From Atherix ibis (taxonomy: Eukaryota > Arthropoda > Insecta > Diptera > Athericidae), in NCBI GenBank assembly GCA_958298945.1, contig OY282609.1, positions 11,080,326-11,144,325 on the forward strand: DNA of 64,000 nucleotides, in the 5' to 3' direction. This document shows positions 61,000-64,000 of this stretch, one piece after another. The translations under genes and the position numbers were made by a program. Position 1 is the first letter of the stretch, and every line of letters begins with the position of its first letter. The notes below the pieces were generated by a model. That model was not told the DNA's origin. It saw nothing but the letters and a program-made list of their open reading frames with translations, and ran no database searches.

Positions 61000-62132
61000 T
61001 AAAATAATAAATTTATAAATAATAATTTATATTAATTTTTTGAAATATCTTAATATCTTTTATTTGTAAATTTGTAACTCAATTGCAGTAAATATATTTT
61101 CATATTTTCTTAGTTTTAAAAGTAAAATTGCTAATGCATATAAGTTTATTGAGAAACCTCAATAAATATATTATCATTTATTATTCTCAATGATTTGGTT
61201 ACGTAATATAATGGCGGAATTTTTTTCGCCAATAATAAACTTATATGCATAGCTTTAAAAAAAGAAAAATTTATTTTAAGCAGGTGTTGTAATTTCATGA
61301 GCGATTAATCAATTACATTTTTAAAGAAATCTGGACATTATTACAATTAATCAATGCTTTAAAAAAGTGCTAAAACTTAATTGTAGGAGACTAAATATAG
61401 ATGTGGTAAATATGTAGGAGTAATGTGCATTCTCTACTTACCCTACACATTAGATAATTGTATATTAAACCAATATTAGTAATCATAAAAATTAAAAAAA
61501 ATCTATTTCGTAAAACAAAAGAAAAAATATTTTTTATATAAGCAATTTAATGTGTTCTAAAGATAGTCATAGATACACATATATGTGTAAGTATAAAGTC
61601 AACATCAAAAATTCATTAATTAAAGGAAATAATTGATGGTTTCCCCTTATGAATTTAAACAAAAATGGGGCAACAGGATTGTAAAATCAAACGGTAATAA
61701 AATAATAAAAGTGCTGTGTCCGCTAACAATTAAACAATAAACGTATAGCAAGAATAATTGTTTAGTGCAATTGCATATTTTAATATAGTTTATATATGGA
61801 TCTTATGCATACGAGTATGTATACATACACATAATCCCGAGAAAAACATTTAACTTATATTTTTTTATTTTGTTCAACGTGTAGTTAAGACTCAGTTGTA
61901 ATAATTCAGAACAATGTTACTTTTTACCATAAATTTTACAGCTCACATCAGCTTATGTGAAATAAGCAAAATTTATAGTCGATAAAAGTGTACTTGCCAT
62001 TTAAAAATTAATTTTGTTTCCATTTACTTTCCGTAAATATTTTTTATTAATTGCATACTTGGAAAAAGATCTGAAATATTTTAATAACCAAAGTTTTGCT
62101 TATGCATAAAACCGTAAGAAAAAAAAAATTGC
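61000..62132. other. Upstream/intron region of SLC6 with MITE-like inverted repeat
   Basis: No coding exon found. 61130-61253 holds inverted arms GCTAATGCATATAAGTTTATT / AATAAACTTATATGCATAGC (one-base indel) around about 85 nt, with a smaller nested hairpin (TTTATTGAG / CTCAATAAA, 4-nt loop): a possible MITE or structured element. The remainder is AT-rich. Confidence 0.45.
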
Positions 62133-62473
62133 TTATGCACCTGCTCACGCATCGTTACGTGTGCGCGAATTTTTGGCCAAAAACAGTACACTAATAACGC
62201 TCCAGCCACCGTATTCCCCAGATCTGGCCCCCTGTGACTTTTTCTTGTTCCCGAAACAGATTCTTTGATCCATTTTTTGGAATGGGCAAACATCGAAAAC
62301 GAGCCAAAACACGTGCAAGCAAAATTAACTGAATATTCAAAATGGCCTAACTTGTCGGCATAAGTAAGAGACATAAGTACCAACATAACGCCACAAAAAA
62401 ACGAAAATCGAATATACGTAACCCGCGGAAATTCAAAATTCACGATACTTTTTGAACACATGTATACCTCGTA
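62133..62473 (+). mobile_element. Mariner derivative, copy 3 (5'-truncated)
   Basis: The right-hand part of the same family: starts abruptly at the CTGCTCACGCATCGTT block just after the second catalytic Asp, continues through YSPDLAPCDFF-type sequence, then the about 190-bp 3' inverted repeat ending ACCTCGTA, with TA following at 62474. A 5-bp insertion sits near the end. Its left arm is missing. Confidence 0.8.
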
Positions 62474-62475
62474 TA

Positions 62476-63441
62476 TGTTATAGTTTTGTAATATATACGT
62501 AAATTTTACTATTTTAAGCTATATAATATGACAAATATACACTGTCTAGTAAAGTAAATTAATTTAAGTTCATGATTGTACGTGCAGCAATGTCACGAGA
62601 ATCACACTTTCGTTATGATAATGATCCTTTGTAATCGAATTCATTTTTTTACCTAATTCTCTATTAACAACTATAATTATTCCAACTATTATGGATTGTT
62701 ATATGCGCATATATAATAACAATAAAATAGTATGTGAAAATTATAGAAGTGAGTTATGTTTAATTAATAATATCGGCAATCTTCTAGGTTTTATTGAATT
62801 TATTATTTACATCATGTAAACATATTACAATTAATTAAAATGATTTATTTATGGGCATCATGAAATATAATGCATTTTATTAATTAGCATGCAAATCACC
62901 TATTGTTTTAGTAATATGTACGTCGAATAAATAATTAATATGACATATTCAAAATTTAACATTGTAGTTTATATCAATCCAGATATTATTATAATAATAT
63001 TAAATGAACAAATATCAACATACTCGTAACTTAAATCAGCCCATCTCTTAGGTAAACTTACATAAAAAATTTCATTTGTAATCTCTTTCAAAAAACTTTT
63101 CATAAAAACAGGAAATTTAATTTTATTTTCAGAATTTTAAATATCTCAATTGGGTAGGCAGACATTCCTAATTGAAAATTACGCATCAGAGAACTTGAAC
63201 AATATTTCATACATATGTACTATTTAAAACAACAGAATTTGAATTTTTTTTTTAAGTATATTTGTGTCTTAATTTCCAATGCATATCTTTAGTGATTATT
63301 ATTTCCTACATACATGCATGATATGTGTAGTTTAAATGCGTAAACAATTGTTTACAGTGCTTATTACAACGGTACTATGTAATAGTTATTTTTCTAGTTA
63401 CATAAAGTGCATTTTCTGTAATATTTTTCAAAAACTAAATA
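62476..63441. other. AT-rich non-coding stretch
   Basis: No gene or repeat supported; lies between two mariner fragments. Confidence 0.5.
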
Positions 63442-64000
63442 TACGAGGTCTGTTCAAAAAGTATCGCGAATTTTGAATTTCCGGGAGTTGCGTATGTGTA
63501 TATTTGATTTTCGATACGTGAGCAGGGCGTTATCATGGTACAATAGCCAATTTTTGTTCTTCCACAAATCCGGGCGTTCCTGGCGGATTGCTTCGCGCAA
63601 CTTGCGCATAACTTGCAGGTAATATTCCTTATTGACCGTTCTACCCTGTGGCAAGAACTCATGATGCAGCACGACCCTGCAATCGAAGAAAACTGTAAGC
63701 AAAACCTTCACATTCGACCGTCCGGCACGCTTTTTTCGATCTTGGCTCGTGCTGCAGCTTTTGTTAGGATGATTGAGATTTGGTTTCCACGTCATAACCA
63801 TAAACCCATGATTCGTCACCAGTTATGACCCTCTGGAGCAAATTTGGGTCGTCGTGGACCGAGTCAAACAGCTCCTTAGCAATGTTAATGCGATGCTGTT
63901 TTTGGTCGAAAATGGGCAAAAATCGAAGACGAGCCAAAACACGTGCAAGCAAAGCTGTTGTCAAAAATTAAGTGAACATTCAAAATGGCTGAACTTGTCG
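63442..64000 (-). mobile_element. Mariner derivative, copy 4 (runs off the window)
   Basis: Starts TACGAGGTCTGTTC after a TA, with the TIR cut to about 70 bp and joined directly to the HHDNA region, so the third catalytic Asp and the rest of the left arm are deleted. The minus strand then reads KLREAIRQERPDLWKNKN, a frame-broken middle part, and VITGDESWVYGYDVETK, the first catalytic Asp. The right-hand inverted repeat continues past position 64000. Confidence 0.85.

Noticed and set aside
1..64000. CRISPR arrays, prokaryotic operons or an inserted bacterial/viral segment
   Set aside because: No spaced direct-repeat array, no intronless run of genes and no recognisable viral or bacterial protein; all genes are of animal type.

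Overview
This is an AT-rich animal nuclear sequence, most likely from a higher fly (Brachycera). Short GT..AG introns, poly(A) signals and long gene-poor stretches show a eukaryote. The recognisable proteins are insect-like: timeout, Morgue, Elp3, PDCD10/Ccm3, a trypsin, and an invertebrate-type beta4-GalNAc transferase. From memory, Elp3, an SLC17-type transporter and morgue are also close neighbours in Drosophila (CG15433, CG15438, CG15437), so the 47-53 kb block looks like conserved microsynteny. I cannot name the species.

Layout. 1-508 holds the last coding exon of an unidentified gene ending in a PDZ-ligand-like tail. About 509-20,000 is gene-poor and about 75-80% AT, with a hAT-type MITE, microsatellites, a LINE remnant, a striking miRNA-like hairpin, a chain of small hairpins with Pol III-like boxes, a mariner derivative, and a few isolated coding-like islands. 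20.0-24.8 kb is a gene cluster: Ccm3/PDCD10 (minus) is divergent from a WDR55 homologue (plus), followed by an intronless beta4-GalNAc transferase (plus). 24.8-38.9 kb is again gene-poor, with a second mariner derivative and fragments of a Jockey-like LINE and a second IS630/Tc1/mariner family. 38.9-53.0 kb is gene-dense: timeout (plus, 18 exons, with a transposon in intron 7), a trypsin (plus), Elp3 (plus), an SLC17-type MFS transporter (minus, tail to tail with Elp3) and morgue (minus). 53.3-57.3 kb is a decayed, 5'-truncated Copia element (minus). 57.5-61.0 kb is an SLC6 transporter (minus, with its first exon(s) beyond the part I can assign), and 62.1-64.0 kb has two more mariner fragments.

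The genes do not form a single pathway; they are housekeeping and neuronal or epithelial genes: replication-fork protection (timeout), tRNA wobble-uridine modification (Elp3), rRNA processing (WDR55), GCKIII/STRIPAK signalling (Ccm3), ubiquitin-dependent control of apoptosis (Morgue), glycan synthesis (beta4GalNAcT), digestion (trypsin) and small-molecule transport (SLC17, SLC6).

The most unusual structures are: four copies of a mariner derivative with TIRs near 190 bp that keep only the catalytic core; two perfect inverted repeats with 4-nt loops, one inside the timeout coding exon; a 130-nt near-perfect hairpin; hairpins with GNRA-type loops present in two copies; and a 60-nt stop-free, in-frame intron in Elp3. 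No fully novel gene system is provable from the sequence alone.
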